DNA of 64,000 nt from Perlucidibaca sp. Its GTDB lineage: Bacteria > Pseudomonadota > Gammaproteobacteria > Pseudomonadales > Moraxellaceae. The notes below the pieces were generated by a model. It ran no database searches, was not told where the DNA came from, and saw nothing but the letters and a program-made list of their open reading frames with translations. Below, piece after piece: positions 46,159-57,065 of this stretch; the stretch's first letter is position 1; each line of letters opens with the position of its first letter. The stretch lies in assembly GCA_023265995.1 (NCBI GenBank), contig JAHFSA010000001.1, positions 248,001 to 312,000 on the forward strand. The letters are read 5' to 3'. The translations under genes and the position numbers were made by a program.

Positions 46159-46968
46159 TCATGCCCCGCGACGCGGCCTGCCCTCGGGGCGGCCATCAAG
46201 ACTGTCGGCCAGTTCCAGCACGCGCTTGTAGAAGCCGCGCAGCAGGTTGTACTCCGGCCGGTCGAGGCGCGTTCTGCCATAGAGGCGTCGCAAACGCGTC
46301 ATGATCTGACGAGGATTGTCACGGTCCAGGAAGCCGACTGCAACCAGCGCGCGCTCGCAATGCTCGTAGAACTGCGCCATGTCCTCGCCGCTGACCAGCT
46401 CCTCATCCCAGGGCACCAGCGTCACCGGCACCTCGGAAACCACCTCGGGATGGGTATGGCTCACCGGCTCGGCATCGGCCTCGACATGCGCCATGCGCGT
46501 CTCGTAGGACAGCACCTGCACGGCGGCGGCGACGTTGAGCACGCCGTATTCGCTGTCAGTGGGGATGAACACGTGGCTGTGACAGAGCTGCAGCTCTTCG
46601 TTGCTGAGACCGCGATCCTCGCGGCCGAACACGAAGGCGACCTTGGCGCCGGCGGCACCCTGGGCCTGCGCGGCGCGTCCGGCCGTGCGCGCATCGACCT
46701 GCGGCAGGTTGATGGTGCGGTTGCGGGCACTGGCACCGAACACCAGCTGGCAGTCGGCGATGGCCTCCTCCAGCGTGTCCACCACGCGCGCATTGGCGAG
46801 CAGGTCGGAGGCGCCGGAGGCCAGGGCCGTGGCGTCTGCGTGCGGAAACAGTTTCGGCGCCACCAGCACGAGATCGGCCAGGCCCATGGTCTTCATGGCG
46901 CGCGCGGTCGAGCCGATATTGGCTGGTAGCGAGGTGTTGACGAGAATGATGCGGGTCGTGATGTTCAT
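46159..46968 (-). CDS. trmJ: tRNA (Cm32/Um32) methyltransferase TrmJ
   Basis: A 269-residue SPOUT-class methyltransferase that 2'-O-methylates position 32 of tRNAs. The trefoil-knot motifs are seen: NTSLPANIGSTARAMKTMGL at the N-terminus, VFGREDRGLSNEEL, and IPTDSEYGVLNVAAAVQVL near the SAM site. I chose the ATG giving MNITTRIILV; 23 more codons are open upstream. Divergent from suhB and upstream of cysE, as in Pseudomonas. Confidence 0.95.
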   Translation of the reverse strand: MNITTRIILVNTSLPANIGSTARAMKTMGLADLVLVAPKLFPHADATALASGASDLLANARVVDTLEEAIADCQLVFGASARNRTINLPQVDARTAGRAAQAQGAAGAKVAFVFGREDRGLSNEELQLCHSHVFIPTDSEYGVLNVAAAVQVLSYETRMAHVEADAEPVSHTHPEVVSEVPVTLVPWDEELVSGEDMAQFYEHCERALVAVGFLDRDNPRQIMTRLRRLYGRTRLDRPEYNLLRGFYKRVLELADSLDGRPEGRPRRGA

Positions 46969-47092
46969 ATGGCGCAGTATCTTACACCAGGCCGGCGCCC
47001 CGGGCGGATGTCGCCGTTGATGGCGGACACCGGGCAAATTCCGCCGGCCTGATGATTTTCCCGGCGCAGATCGTTAAACTCTGCGTCATTCA

Positions 47093-47106
47093 GGGGCCAT
47101 GGCCCC
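47093..47106. repeat. 14-bp perfect palindrome in the suhB leader
   Basis: GGGGCCATGGCCCC lies 31 bases before the suhB start, between the divergent trmJ and suhB genes. The suhB start has no convincing Shine-Dalgarno, so leader structure could matter. It could equally be chance in G+C-rich DNA. Confidence 0.4.
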
Positions 47107-47137
47107 AATCCCCGTTCTTTATACAGAGTCTGATCCC

Positions 47138-47953
47138 ATGCAACCCATGCTGACCATGGCGCTGCGCGCCGCCAATCTGGCCGGAGACATCATCGCAAAG
47201 GCCGGTGACCGTCTTGATCTGGTCGACGTCGAAGCCAAGGGCCTCAACGACTACGTCACCCAGGTCGATCGGGCCGCCGAGCGCGCCATCGTCGAGTTCG
47301 TGCGCAAGACCTATCCGACCCACGGCATCCAGGCCGAGGAATCGGGCAGCATTGCCGGCAAGGGCGAGGGACAGGACTGGCTCTGGATCATCGATCCGCT
47401 CGATGGCACCACCAACTTCATTCACGGCTTCCCGCAGTACGCGGTGTCCATCGCCGTGCAATACCGCGGCGCCACCGAACATGCCGTGGTGCTCGATCCG
47501 CTCAAGCGCGAAGCCTTCTCCGCCAGCCGTGGCCAGGGCGCCTCGATGAACGGCCGCCGTCTGCGCGTGTCCGAACGCAAGAGCCTGGATGGCGCGCTCA
47601 TCGGCACCGGCTTCCCCTTCCGTCCGAACCAGATGCACGCCATGGACGGTTATCTCGGCATGTTCAAGGCTGTCGCTTCGCAGACCGCCGGCCTGCGCCG
47701 CGCCGGTGCCGCCTCGCTGGATCTGGCCTATGTCGCGGCCGGCCGCCTCGACGGCTTCTTCGAATTCGGCCTGGAGCCGTGGGATATCGCCGCAGGCGAA
47801 CTGATCATCCGTGAAGCCGGCGGCCTGGTCTCCGACTTCGTCGGTGGCCATGGCTATCTGCAGAGCGGAAATATCGTGGCCGGCAACGCCAAGGTCTTCA
47901 AGGGCCTGCTGACGACCCTCGCACCGCACCTGCCGGAAGCGCTCAAGCGCTGA
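47138..47953 (+). CDS. suhB: Inositol-1-monophosphatase family protein SuhB
   Basis: 271 residues. Metal-binding motifs of the IMPase family: EESG (near residue 68), the signature WIIDPLDGTTNFIHG, and the C-terminal EPWDIAAGELI. In E. coli SuhB also joins the Nus-factor antitermination complex on rRNA operons. The ATG at 47138 gives MQPMLTMALRAANLAG, the expected N-terminus. Confidence 0.95.
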   Translation: MQPMLTMALRAANLAGDIIAKAGDRLDLVDVEAKGLNDYVTQVDRAAERAIVEFVRKTYPTHGIQAEESGSIAGKGEGQDWLWIIDPLDGTTNFIHGFPQYAVSIAVQYRGATEHAVVLDPLKREAFSASRGQGASMNGRRLRVSERKSLDGALIGTGFPFRPNQMHAMDGYLGMFKAVASQTAGLRRAGAASLDLAYVAAGRLDGFFEFGLEPWDIAAGELIIREAGGLVSDFVGGHGYLQSGNIVAGNAKVFKGLLTTLAPHLPEALKR

Positions 47954-47964
47954 CGGCAGCGGAC

Positions 47965-48621
47965 TCAGAGTCCGGAAAACTCGCGCGAAATGCCGATGCG
48001 GACGTTGCTGTATTCATAGCCGCTGTCGAGACGCTGCTGATTGTCCATTTCGGCCCAGCGCGCCTCGACAAAGGCCTTGGACTTGCCCAGCGGCGTCGAG
48101 ACCCCGAACAGGCCCTCATAGCCGCTGCGCGTGTTGAGCTGCAGCATGCCGGCGCTGGCATAGCAGTTGAGGCCGCCGCCAAAGCGGTAGGCACTGTCCA
48201 GACCCAGGCCGACGCCAACGTCGGACTCACGTCGCGTCTGTGACAGGGTACTCATTTCATAGCGTACGAATTCGGCCTTGGGCGCGAAACGGAAGTTGTC
48301 CCCCGAGGACAGGTTCCAGGCCAGACCGCCACGATCCTGGCTCATGCTGACACCGTCGAGGCTGCTGCAATTGGGCAGGGAGCAGACATAGGACTCCACG
48401 TCCTGCTCGCTGCTGACCAGCGCCACCCCGCCACCCCTGTTCTTGATGCCACCCTCGACACGCTCGAATTCACTGCGCAGGCGGCGTTCCTCGGGGCTGA
48501 GAAAGCCCAGTCTCTCGGGCACCTTCCGGAACAGCCCCTTGAGGGAGACGATAGGCTCCAGCTCCTCTGCATGTGCCTGGCTCGCCGACAAGATGAGGGT
48601 GAACAAAAGCTTTCGCTTCAT
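47965..48621 (-). CDS. Hypothetical exported protein, probable small outer-membrane barrel
   Basis: 217 residues from the ATG at 48621. The signal peptide ends SQAHA (about residue 18). A polar N-terminal part with two cysteines (CSLPNC) is followed by a C-terminal half with alternating strands (GVGLGLDSAYRF, LNCYASAGMLQLNTR, YSNVRIGISREF) that could form an 8-stranded barrel. I do not recognise the family. It converges with suhB (11 bp apart) and has its own possible -10 at 48699-48704. Base composition looks like its neighbours. Confidence 0.6.
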   Translation of the reverse strand: MKRKLLFTLILSASQAHAEELEPIVSLKGLFRKVPERLGFLSPEERRLRSEFERVEGGIKNRGGGVALVSSEQDVESYVCSLPNCSSLDGVSMSQDRGGLAWNLSSGDNFRFAPKAEFVRYEMSTLSQTRRESDVGVGLGLDSAYRFGGGLNCYASAGMLQLNTRSGYEGLFGVSTPLGKSKAFVEARWAEMDNQQRLDSGYEYSNVRIGISREFSGL

Positions 48622-48698
48622 ATCAGGGCATCGAAACTGGAGGTACGTCCGCAGCGTTGCGCACAAAACGTGCACAGGCAAGGGCGGACTGGCGGTTT

Positions 48699-48704
48699 AT
48701 TGTA
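48699..48704 (-). promoter_or_regulatory. Possible -10 of the 217-residue exported protein gene
   Basis: TACAAT on the minus strand, about 80 bp before the start, with a weak TGCACT at 16 bp spacing as -35. It lies in an AT-richer patch of the 134-bp gap. Confidence 0.3.
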
Positions 48705-48755
48705 CAGTTCAGGTAACACCAGTGCACCGGATATTTCCGCATGAGGCCTCGCGCA

Positions 48756-49433
48756 TCAGCTCCGCAGCAACTCGTAGGGACCGCCCTGCACCAGCGCTCT
48801 CTGGTAGGCAGGACGATCATGCCAGCGCTGCAACAGCGCCGACAACACCGGATAACGCTGATCCAGGCCGCCCCGTGCACTCGCCGCCTCAAGCGGGAAG
48901 CTGAGCTGGATGTCGGCAGCGGTGAACTCGTCGCCGGTGCACCAGCGCCGCCCGGACAGCTCGGCCTCGAGGAAATCGAGATGCAGCCTGATCTGAGGGC
49001 TGATATAGCTCTTCTGCACACCATCGGCAATTCTGCGCGCGATTGGCCGGATCAGGGCCGGCATGGCCGACGCCCTGGCGAGCTGGCCGAAGACCAGCTT
49101 GAGCAGCAGCGGCGGCATGGCCGAGCCCTCGGCATAGTGCATCCAGTAGGTATAGCGCAGACGCTCGGGAGAGCCGGCAGGCGGCTGCAGGCGACCGCCG
49201 CCATGACGCTCGAGCAGATACTCGATGATGGCGCCGGACTCGGCCACGGTGATGTCACCGTCGGTGATCACCGGTGACTTGCCCAGCGGATGGATCGCAC
49301 GCAGCTCCGGGGGAGCCAGCATGGTGCGGGCATCACGCTGATAGCGCACGACCTCGTACGGCAGCGCCAGCTCTTCGAGCAGCCAGAGCACGCGTTGCGA
49401 ACGGGAGTTGTTGAGGTGATGGACACGGATCAT
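48756..49433 (-). CDS. gst: Glutathione S-transferase family protein
   Basis: 225 residues. An N-terminal thioredoxin-like domain has the motifs NSRSQRVLWLLEELALPYE and the cis-proline region SPVITDGDITVAESGAI. An all-helical C-terminal domain follows. The active residue is probably the serine/asparagine near position 8-10, as in beta or nu-like classes. Substrate unknown. It lies on the same strand 163 bp after secF; no metabolic partner is adjacent. Confidence 0.9.
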   Translation of the reverse strand: MIRVHHLNNSRSQRVLWLLEELALPYEVVRYQRDARTMLAPPELRAIHPLGKSPVITDGDITVAESGAIIEYLLERHGGGRLQPPAGSPERLRYTYWMHYAEGSAMPPLLLKLVFGQLARASAMPALIRPIARRIADGVQKSYISPQIRLHLDFLEAELSGRRWCTGDEFTAADIQLSFPLEAASARGGLDQRYPVLSALLQRWHDRPAYQRALVQGGPYELLRS

Positions 49434-49552
49434 GCGGGGGCCTCGGCAAGTCGCTGGAACTCCGCCGCGCCAGGGATGGCAGGCGGGATGCAGCGACTAT
49501 GAACCGGAGCTGTTGGCCAGGGAAGTGGACAGCGGCAGAGGCCGCCGCCCTG

Positions 49553-49581
49553 CCCCGGCTGGCGGCCAGGCCATGCCGGGG
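49553..49581. terminator. GC-rich hairpin downstream of secF
   Basis: CCCCGGC and GCCGGGG pair around a 15-nt loop that itself contains GGCC. It begins 16 bases past the secF stop in the direction of transcription. No T-run follows, so this is at best a weak or Rho-assisted terminator. Confidence 0.3.
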
Positions 49582-49596
49582 TCGGACGTGCCGCGC

Positions 49597-50514
49597 TCAG
49601 GGCAGGTCGTCTTCCGCCCTTTTCACGGTGACGATGAAGTCTTCCTTCGACAGACCCATGCTCAGGGCATAGCTGGTGGCGATGTAGATCGACGAGTAGG
49701 TGCCGGCGAAGAGACCGATCAGCAGGGCAATCGAGAACCAGTGCAGTGCCGGGCCGCCGAGGAAGAGCAGCGAGAGCACGACCAGCACCACCGTAGCCAC
49801 GGTCATGATGGTACGGCGCAACGTTTCGGTCAGCGAAATGTCGACGATCTCGACCGGGTCGGCACGACGCAGCTTGCGGAAGTTCTCGCGGATGCGGTCG
49901 AACACCACCACGGTGTCATTCAGCGAATAACCGATCAGCGCCAGCACGGCGGCCAGCACGGTCAGGTCGAAGGGCAGGCCGAAGAGCGCGAACATGCCGA
50001 CCGTGAAGAGCACGTCATGGAACAGCGAGATGACGGCGCCGACGGCGAACTTGAAGCGGTAACGCATGGCGACATAGAGCATCATCATGGCCAGCGAGAC
50101 ACCGACAGCAAGCAGCGACTGGGCATAGAGCTCGTCACCGACCTGCGAGCCGACGCTGTCGATCTGCATGACGCGCGCCTGGTTGCCCGGCGTCGACACG
50201 ATCTCGGCGATGTGCTTGCCGACCTGGGCTGCTTCACCCGGCTGCGGCGGCAGACGCACCTGGATGGAGTTGGCGTCGCCAAGGTACTGCACAACGGCCT
50301 CGCCGATGCCGGCCTTGGCCAGGGCATTGCTGACCTGCGACTGCTGCGCGGCCTGGGCGAAGCGCAGCTCGATCGAAGTGCCGCCGGTGAAGTCGAGACC
50401 GAGGTTGAGACCCTTGGTGAACAGGGCGACGACACCGATCAGCACCACCAGTGCCGAGAAGATGGCCATGCCGCGCCGGAAACGCATGAAACGGATGATG
50501 CGGTCTTCAGACAT
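49597..50514 (-). CDS. secF: Protein translocase subunit SecF
   Basis: A 305-residue inner-membrane RND-type protein that works with SecD to pull proteins through SecYEG using the proton gradient. A first helix (about 17-37) is followed by a periplasmic domain (LGLDFTGGTSIELRF). Five more helices contain the family motifs GYSLNDTVVVFDRIREN and TLRRTIMT. It starts 9 bp after secD. Confidence 0.96.
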   Translation of the reverse strand: MSEDRIIRFMRFRRGMAIFSALVVLIGVVALFTKGLNLGLDFTGGTSIELRFAQAAQQSQVSNALAKAGIGEAVVQYLGDANSIQVRLPPQPGEAAQVGKHIAEIVSTPGNQARVMQIDSVGSQVGDELYAQSLLAVGVSLAMMMLYVAMRYRFKFAVGAVISLFHDVLFTVGMFALFGLPFDLTVLAAVLALIGYSLNDTVVVFDRIRENFRKLRRADPVEIVDISLTETLRRTIMTVATVVLVVLSLLFLGGPALHWFSIALLIGLFAGTYSSIYIATSYALSMGLSKEDFIVTVKRAEDDLP

Positions 50515-50523
50515 GACAGTTCC

Positions 50524-52380
50524 TCAAATGCTCAGGCGGGCCACGCGACGGCCGCCGTAAATCAGTTGCACGACACCGCGCGTCACCGTGATGGCAGTGA
50601 ACAGCGAGGCCAGGATGCCGATGAAGAGCGTGACGGCGAAGCCCTTGATCGGACCGGTGCCGATGGCGAACAGGATGACCGCCACCACCAGGGTGGTGAC
50701 GTGCGAGTCGATGATGGTGGCGAAGGCGCGATCATAGCCGGCGACAATCGAGGACACCGGCGACATGCCGCGTCGCAGCTCCTCGCGGATGCGCTCGTAG
50801 ATCAGCACGTTGGCGTCCACCGCCATGCCGACGGTGAGCACGATGCCGGCGATGCCGGGCAGCGACAGCGCGGCGCCGATGGCACCCATGGCGGCAACGA
50901 CGATGGCGACGTTGACGAACAGGGCGATGTTGGCGACCAGGCCGAAGACGCGATAGAACACCAGCATGAAGACGGCGACCAGGGCGAAGCCGATCTGCGT
51001 CGACATCATGCCCTTCTCGATGTTGTCCTGACCCAGGCTGGGACCGACCGTGCGCTCCTCGACGAAGTACATCGGCGCGGCGAGCGCACCGGCGCGCAGC
51101 AGCAGCGCCAGTTCCTGGGCTTCCGCCGGCGAGTCGAGGCCGGTGATGCGGAACTGCGAGCCGAGCATGGACTGCACGGTGGCGACATTGATCACACGTT
51201 TGTCGATGTACGGCTCGCGCACTTCCACCTGCTTGCCGTCGGCACCCGGCTGGTAGCTCACGCGCTGCTTGTTCTCGACGAAGAGCACGGCCATCTGGCG
51301 GCCGACCGAATCACGCGTGGCATCGGCCATGAGGCGACCACCACGCGAATCCAGCGTGATGTTGACCTGCGGGCGCGAGAACTCGTCGAAGCTGGACTGG
51401 GCGTTGGTGACGCGTTCGCCGGTGACGATCTTGCGCTTTTCCAGCAGCACGTTGCCGCCACGGGAGAAGGCGAAGCGTTCGCTGCCCGGCGGGGTCATGA
51501 AGCCGCTGTCCTGCTCCTGGCTGGCGAAGCGGAATTCGAGACTGGCGGTGCGGCCGAGAATGCGCTTGGCCTCGGCGGTATCCTGCAGGCCCGGCAGTTC
51601 GACGACGATGCGGCTGGAGCCCTGACGCTGGATGACGGCTTCCGCCACACCGAGCTCGTTGACGCGGTTGCGCAGCGTGGTCAGGTTCTGGCCGACAGCA
51701 TAGTCGGTGATTTCACGACGCTTTTCCGGCTTGAAGTCGAGCTTGAGACCGGCGCCTTCATCGGCCGCGATTTCGCTCATCAGGAATTCGGGGAACTGGC
51801 GACGCAGCAGCTCTTCGGCGGCAGTGCGATCCTGCAGGGAGGCAAAGCGCAGCTCGAACAGACCGCCGGGCAGCTCGCTGACCGCGCGATAGGCCAGATT
51901 GGCATCACGCAGCTGCTTCTTGATGTCGGTGACGTAGGACTCCTGGCGCTGTTCCAGGGCCTTGTCGACATCGACCTCGAGCTTGAAGTGGACACCGCCG
52001 CGCAGGTCGAGACCCAGCTTCATGGGCTTGGCGCCGATGGCATGCAGCCAGGCCGGCGTGGTCGGCGCCAGGTTGAGCGCGACCACGTAATTCTCGCCGA
52101 GGGCGCGACGCAGCACGGCCTGGGCCTGAACCTGGGCTTCCGGGGTGTTCAGGCGCAGCAGCACGCCCTTCTCCTGGATTTCGTCACCATGATGCGGCAG
52201 ACCGGCCTGATCGAGCGCGAACACGGCGCGCTTGCGCAGCTCGTCATTGATCGGCGTGCCGGCCTGGGCACCGGAGACCTGCAGGGCAGGTTCGTCAGGA
52301 TAGAGATTGGGCAGGGCATAAAGCACGCTGACGATCATGACGATGACGATCAGCGCATATTTCCAGGCGGGGAAACGCAT
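50524..52380 (-). CDS. secD: Protein translocase subunit SecD
   Basis: 618 residues. First helix at about 6-24, large periplasmic P1 domain (LGLDLRGGVHFKLEVDVDKAL), then five helices with GMAVDANVLIYERIREELRRG. The ATG used (MRFPAWKYALIV) matches the family start and has AGGTG just upstream; a TTG eight codons earlier also opens the frame. Operon yajC-secD-secF is intact. Confidence 0.96.
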   Translation of the reverse strand: MRFPAWKYALIVIVMIVSVLYALPNLYPDEPALQVSGAQAGTPINDELRKRAVFALDQAGLPHHGDEIQEKGVLLRLNTPEAQVQAQAVLRRALGENYVVALNLAPTTPAWLHAIGAKPMKLGLDLRGGVHFKLEVDVDKALEQRQESYVTDIKKQLRDANLAYRAVSELPGGLFELRFASLQDRTAAEELLRRQFPEFLMSEIAADEGAGLKLDFKPEKRREITDYAVGQNLTTLRNRVNELGVAEAVIQRQGSSRIVVELPGLQDTAEAKRILGRTASLEFRFASQEQDSGFMTPPGSERFAFSRGGNVLLEKRKIVTGERVTNAQSSFDEFSRPQVNITLDSRGGRLMADATRDSVGRQMAVLFVENKQRVSYQPGADGKQVEVREPYIDKRVINVATVQSMLGSQFRITGLDSPAEAQELALLLRAGALAAPMYFVEERTVGPSLGQDNIEKGMMSTQIGFALVAVFMLVFYRVFGLVANIALFVNVAIVVAAMGAIGAALSLPGIAGIVLTVGMAVDANVLIYERIREELRRGMSPVSSIVAGYDRAFATIIDSHVTTLVVAVILFAIGTGPIKGFAVTLFIGILASLFTAITVTRGVVQLIYGGRRVARLSI

Positions 52381-52442
52381 GCGGGCACCTGTTGGGGCAT
52401 TCAACGGACAGGAAACCCCCGGACGTACCGGGGGCGGATCGC

Positions 52443-52772
52443 TCAGAGGCTCTTCAGCGTGCCCTTGGGCAGACTGGCGAGAACGGCGGCCTTCTGGATC
52501 TTCACTTCGACAGTGTCGGTCAGCCCGACCACGGCGAAATCGCCTTCGAGCTTGATGATGCGACCGAGCAGACCACCGGCGAAGACCACTTCGTCACCCT
52601 TCTGCAGGCTGTCGATGAGGCTCTTCATTTCCTTCTGGCGCTTGGCCTGCGGACGCCAGAGCAGGAAGTAGAAAATGACCACGAAGCCGACCAGCATGAT
52701 GATGTTGGCAGCGCCACCGGGCTGACCGGCCACCGGGGCGGCGGCATAGGCATCGGCGATGAAGAAGCTCAT
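52443..52772 (-). CDS. yajC: Sec translocon accessory subunit YajC
   Basis: 109 residues. One membrane helix (about 22-42, NIIMLVGFVVIFYFLLWRPQ) is followed by the conserved cytoplasmic motif RPQAKRQKEMK and a small beta domain. It associates with SecDF. The ATG at 52772 is preferred over one seven codons upstream, on family length. It is 17 bp after tgt. Confidence 0.95.
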   Translation of the reverse strand: MSFFIADAYAAAPVAGQPGGAANIIMLVGFVVIFYFLLWRPQAKRQKEMKSLIDSLQKGDEVVFAGGLLGRIIKLEGDFAVVGLTDTVEVKIQKAAVLASLPKGTLKSL

Positions 52773-52789
52773 TGAATACTCCAGGTTTT

Positions 52790-55062
<2,273 letters not shown>

Positions 55063-55092
55063 GCCAGGTCCGGCGGATAAATCAGGGCGCGC

Positions 55093-55098
55093 ATTATA
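55093..55098 (-). promoter_or_regulatory. -10 element of the queA-tgt-yajC-secDF operon
   Basis: TATAAT on the minus strand, 31 bases before the queA ATG. A matching -35 is not obvious. It is back to back with the tRNA-Leu promoter in the 122-bp divergent region. Confidence 0.55.
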
Positions 55099-55141
55099 GC
55101 AGCGAACAGGCCGGCCACGGGGCCTGCAGGTCAGGCTTGCC

Positions 55142-55169
55142 TTGACGCCCCCCAGACCACGGCTATAAT
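55142..55169 (+). promoter_or_regulatory. Strong promoter of tRNA-Leu(CAA)
   Basis: TTGACG (-35), 16 bp spacer, TATAAT (-10), followed after 15 bases by the first base of the tRNA. The GC-rich stretch after the -10 is typical of stringently controlled tRNA promoters. Confidence 0.8.
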
Positions 55170-55184
55170 CCGCCGACCCTCCCT

Positions 55185-55271
55185 GCCGGGATGGCGGAAC
55201 TGGTAGACGCAGCGGACTCAAAATCCGCCGGTGGAGACATCGTAAGGGTTCGATTCCCTTTCCCGGCACCA
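55185..55271 (+). tRNA. tRNA-Leu (anticodon CAA)
   Basis: 87 bases including an encoded CCA. The acceptor stem GCCGGGA pairs with TCCCGGC, followed by discriminator A and CCA. The anticodon loop CTCAAAA between GCGGA and TCCGC gives anticodon CAA, reading UUG. The long variable arm (GGTGGAGACATCG region) and the T-loop GGTTCGATTCC are those of a type-II leucine tRNA. Confidence 0.96.
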
Positions 55272-55333
55272 ATTCCTGCTCAGGTCCTGCTCAGGCCGCA
55301 CCACCCGGAGGGTACAGCCCCTGTCCGGAGTGC

Positions 55334-56008
55334 ATGACCATGGCGCGTTCCAACAACAGCTTCCGCAGCCGCAGCAGCAAGTCGCCGGCCCGTCCGGTCG
55401 CGGCACCAGCGGCCGTCAGCCCGGAAGCCCTGCCCCGTGCCGGAGTCGGCCTGCGTCTGATCACCCTGGTCTATGACGGCCTGCTGCTGATCGCGCTCAC
55501 CGCCGTCCTCAACACCATCCTGATCGCTTTCATCACGCCCGGCGCGGCCTCCGACAGCAGCACGCTGACCGTGCTCTCGCCCGCCGTCCGTCACGGCCTG
55601 ATCTTCCCGGCCACGGTGCTGGTGATCTTTGCCTTCTATGGCTACTGCTGGACACGCAGCGGACAGACCCTGGGCATGCAGACCTGGCGCCTGGAAATCC
55701 GTCGCGACGACGGCCGCCTGATGGGCTGGGGCGACAGCCTGCTGCGCTGCGCCGCCGCCAGTGTCGTGCCGGTGTTCTGCGGACTGGCGTCCTGGCTGGT
55801 GCGCGGCGATGCCACCGCCTTCGGCATCAGCGTCGGCGTCGGCTTCTTCTTCAACTATGCCTGGCGCTGGCTGCCGCTGAATCAGGCCATGCAGGGCCGC
55901 TGCCTGCACGACCTGATGTCGCACACCAATGTCGTGCGCCTGCCGCCGAAGCCGAAACAGCGCAAGGCCTATCGCTTCCTCGGACTGTTCGGCGACCGCG
56001 AAGACTGA
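55334..56008 (+). CDS. RDD-family inner-membrane protein
   Basis: 224 residues; the third codon is also ATG and sits at a better distance (9 bases) from the GGAG. A basic, serine-rich N-terminus of about 35 residues precedes the RDD domain: four or so helices (LITLVYDGLLLIALTAVL, ATVLVIFAFYGYCW, then QTLGMQTWRLEI and LHDLMSHTNVV). In this family the Arg and two Asp residues give the name; here VYD and LHD are visible. Transport substrate unknown. It follows the tRNA by about 60 bp and may be read from the same promoter. Confidence 0.82.
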   Translation: MTMARSNNSFRSRSSKSPARPVAAPAAVSPEALPRAGVGLRLITLVYDGLLLIALTAVLNTILIAFITPGAASDSSTLTVLSPAVRHGLIFPATVLVIFAFYGYCWTRSGQTLGMQTWRLEIRRDDGRLMGWGDSLLRCAAASVVPVFCGLASWLVRGDATAFGISVGVGFFFNYAWRWLPLNQAMQGRCLHDLMSHTNVVRLPPKPKQRKAYRFLGLFGDRED

Positions 56009-56018
56009 TGACGCCGGC

Positions 56019-56378
56019 TCAGAGCGAGCCGACGTAGATGAAGGTTGCCAGCGCGAACAGCAGCAACAGGGCCCACAGCGGCAGACGCAGGGACTTCAGC
56101 GCCGGAACATGATGGCGCCAGCCGGCAACGGGCTGAGCCGTCGCGGCATCGGCAGCCGTCTGCGCAGAGGCCTCGGCCGTGGCAGCGCCAGATTCAGCAT
56201 CGGCAGTCTCGGCGGGCGCGGCATCTTCCACCAGCGTATCCCAGGCGGCTTCCACCGACTCCAGCATGTGTCTGCGCTCGCGCCAGGCCACCTCGGCCTC
56301 CAGCTCGCCGGTCAGCTGCATGCGCACGAGCTCGCGCAGGGCGTGATTGACCGCCAGCAGGTCATCGCGACTCGACAT
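56019..56378 (-). CDS. Small C-terminally anchored membrane protein of unknown function
   Basis: 119 residues. A predicted helical N-terminal half (LLAVNHALRELVRMQLTGEL; EAEVAWRERRHMLESVEAAW) is followed by an Ala/Thr/Glu linker and a single C-terminal membrane helix (LPLWALLLLFALATFIYVG). The ATG has a strong GGAGGTG five bases upstream, and it overlaps the PP2C reading frame by 17 bases, so it is coupled to the phosphatase. It could be a membrane partner or substrate of that phosphatase; this is inference. I do not recognise a family. Confidence 0.7.
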   Translation of the reverse strand: MSSRDDLLAVNHALRELVRMQLTGELEAEVAWRERRHMLESVEAAWDTLVEDAAPAETADAESGAATAEASAQTAADAATAQPVAGWRHHVPALKSLRLPLWALLLLFALATFIYVGSL

Positions 56379-57063
56379 GATCACCTCCACCCGCCGCATC
56401 CGTGTCTTCGCCGATCTCGAGCAGGATCAGGCTGAGATTGTCACGCCCGCCAGCGGCCAGCGCCTCGGCCACCAGTTCGCGCTGGGCCTGGGCCGGATCG
56501 CGTGCCAGCCAGTGCGCGAGGCGGGCCTCGCCCAGCTCGACATGCAGACCGTCGCTGCAGAGCAGATAGCGGTCGCCGGCCTGCACACGCAGGATGGCCA
56601 TGTCCGGCAGCAGGTCCTCGGCACCGATGAGTCGGGTCAATTCGTTCTGCATGCCACCGACATGATCTTCGCTGAGCAGGCTGAGCTGACGATTGCGCCA
56701 GCGATAGAGCCTGACATCGCCAACCCAGGCCAGCAGGCCCCAGGTCTGGGTCAGGCGCAGAATGGCGACGGTGCAGCCGAGCATGCGCGGCGGCTGCATC
56801 TGGGCGGCGAACGCATGCAGCTGCTCATGCACGGCCAGCAGCACATCCTCGATCTGGTCGGCGGCATCGGCCAGCGCCGGCGCCAGCTGCAGATGCTCTA
56901 GGGCATGCGCCAGCGCGGCACTGGCGACATTGCCGGCATCGAGACCGCCGAGGCCGTCGATCACCGCCCACAACCCCTCCTCGTCACGCAGTACCAGGGC
57001 ATCCTCGTTCTGGGCACGACGACTGCCGATGTCGGTGGCGGACCAGCGCTGCCAATGGGTCAT
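56362..57063 (-). CDS. PP2C-type serine/threonine protein phosphatase
   Basis: 233 residues of the short bacterial PP2C type. Metal-binding and catalytic motifs are kept: SRRAQNEDA (motif 1), VIDGLGGLDAG (variant of DGMGGH), GDVRLYRW, LLCSDGL and GRDNLSLILL. The phosphatase should remove phosphate from Ser/Thr of target proteins in the cytoplasm. No Ser/Thr kinase gene is in the window. The ATG lies two bases after the lptG stop, and the next small gene overlaps its 3' end, forming lptF-lptG-PP2C-membrane protein. Confidence 0.88.
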   Translation of the reverse strand: MTHWQRWSATDIGSRRAQNEDALVLRDEEGLWAVIDGLGGLDAGNVASAALAHALEHLQLAPALADAADQIEDVLLAVHEQLHAFAAQMQPPRMLGCTVAILRLTQTWGLLAWVGDVRLYRWRNRQLSLLSEDHVGGMQNELTRLIGAEDLLPDMAILRVQAGDRYLLCSDGLHVELGEARLAHWLARDPAQAQRELVAEALAAGGRDNLSLILLEIGEDTDAAGGGDHVESR

Positions 57064-57065
57064 GT

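Noticed and set aside
55063-55272. N-terminal extension of queA to the end of its open frame
   Set aside because: It would run antisense through the tRNA-Leu gene and both promoters; the family start is at 55062.
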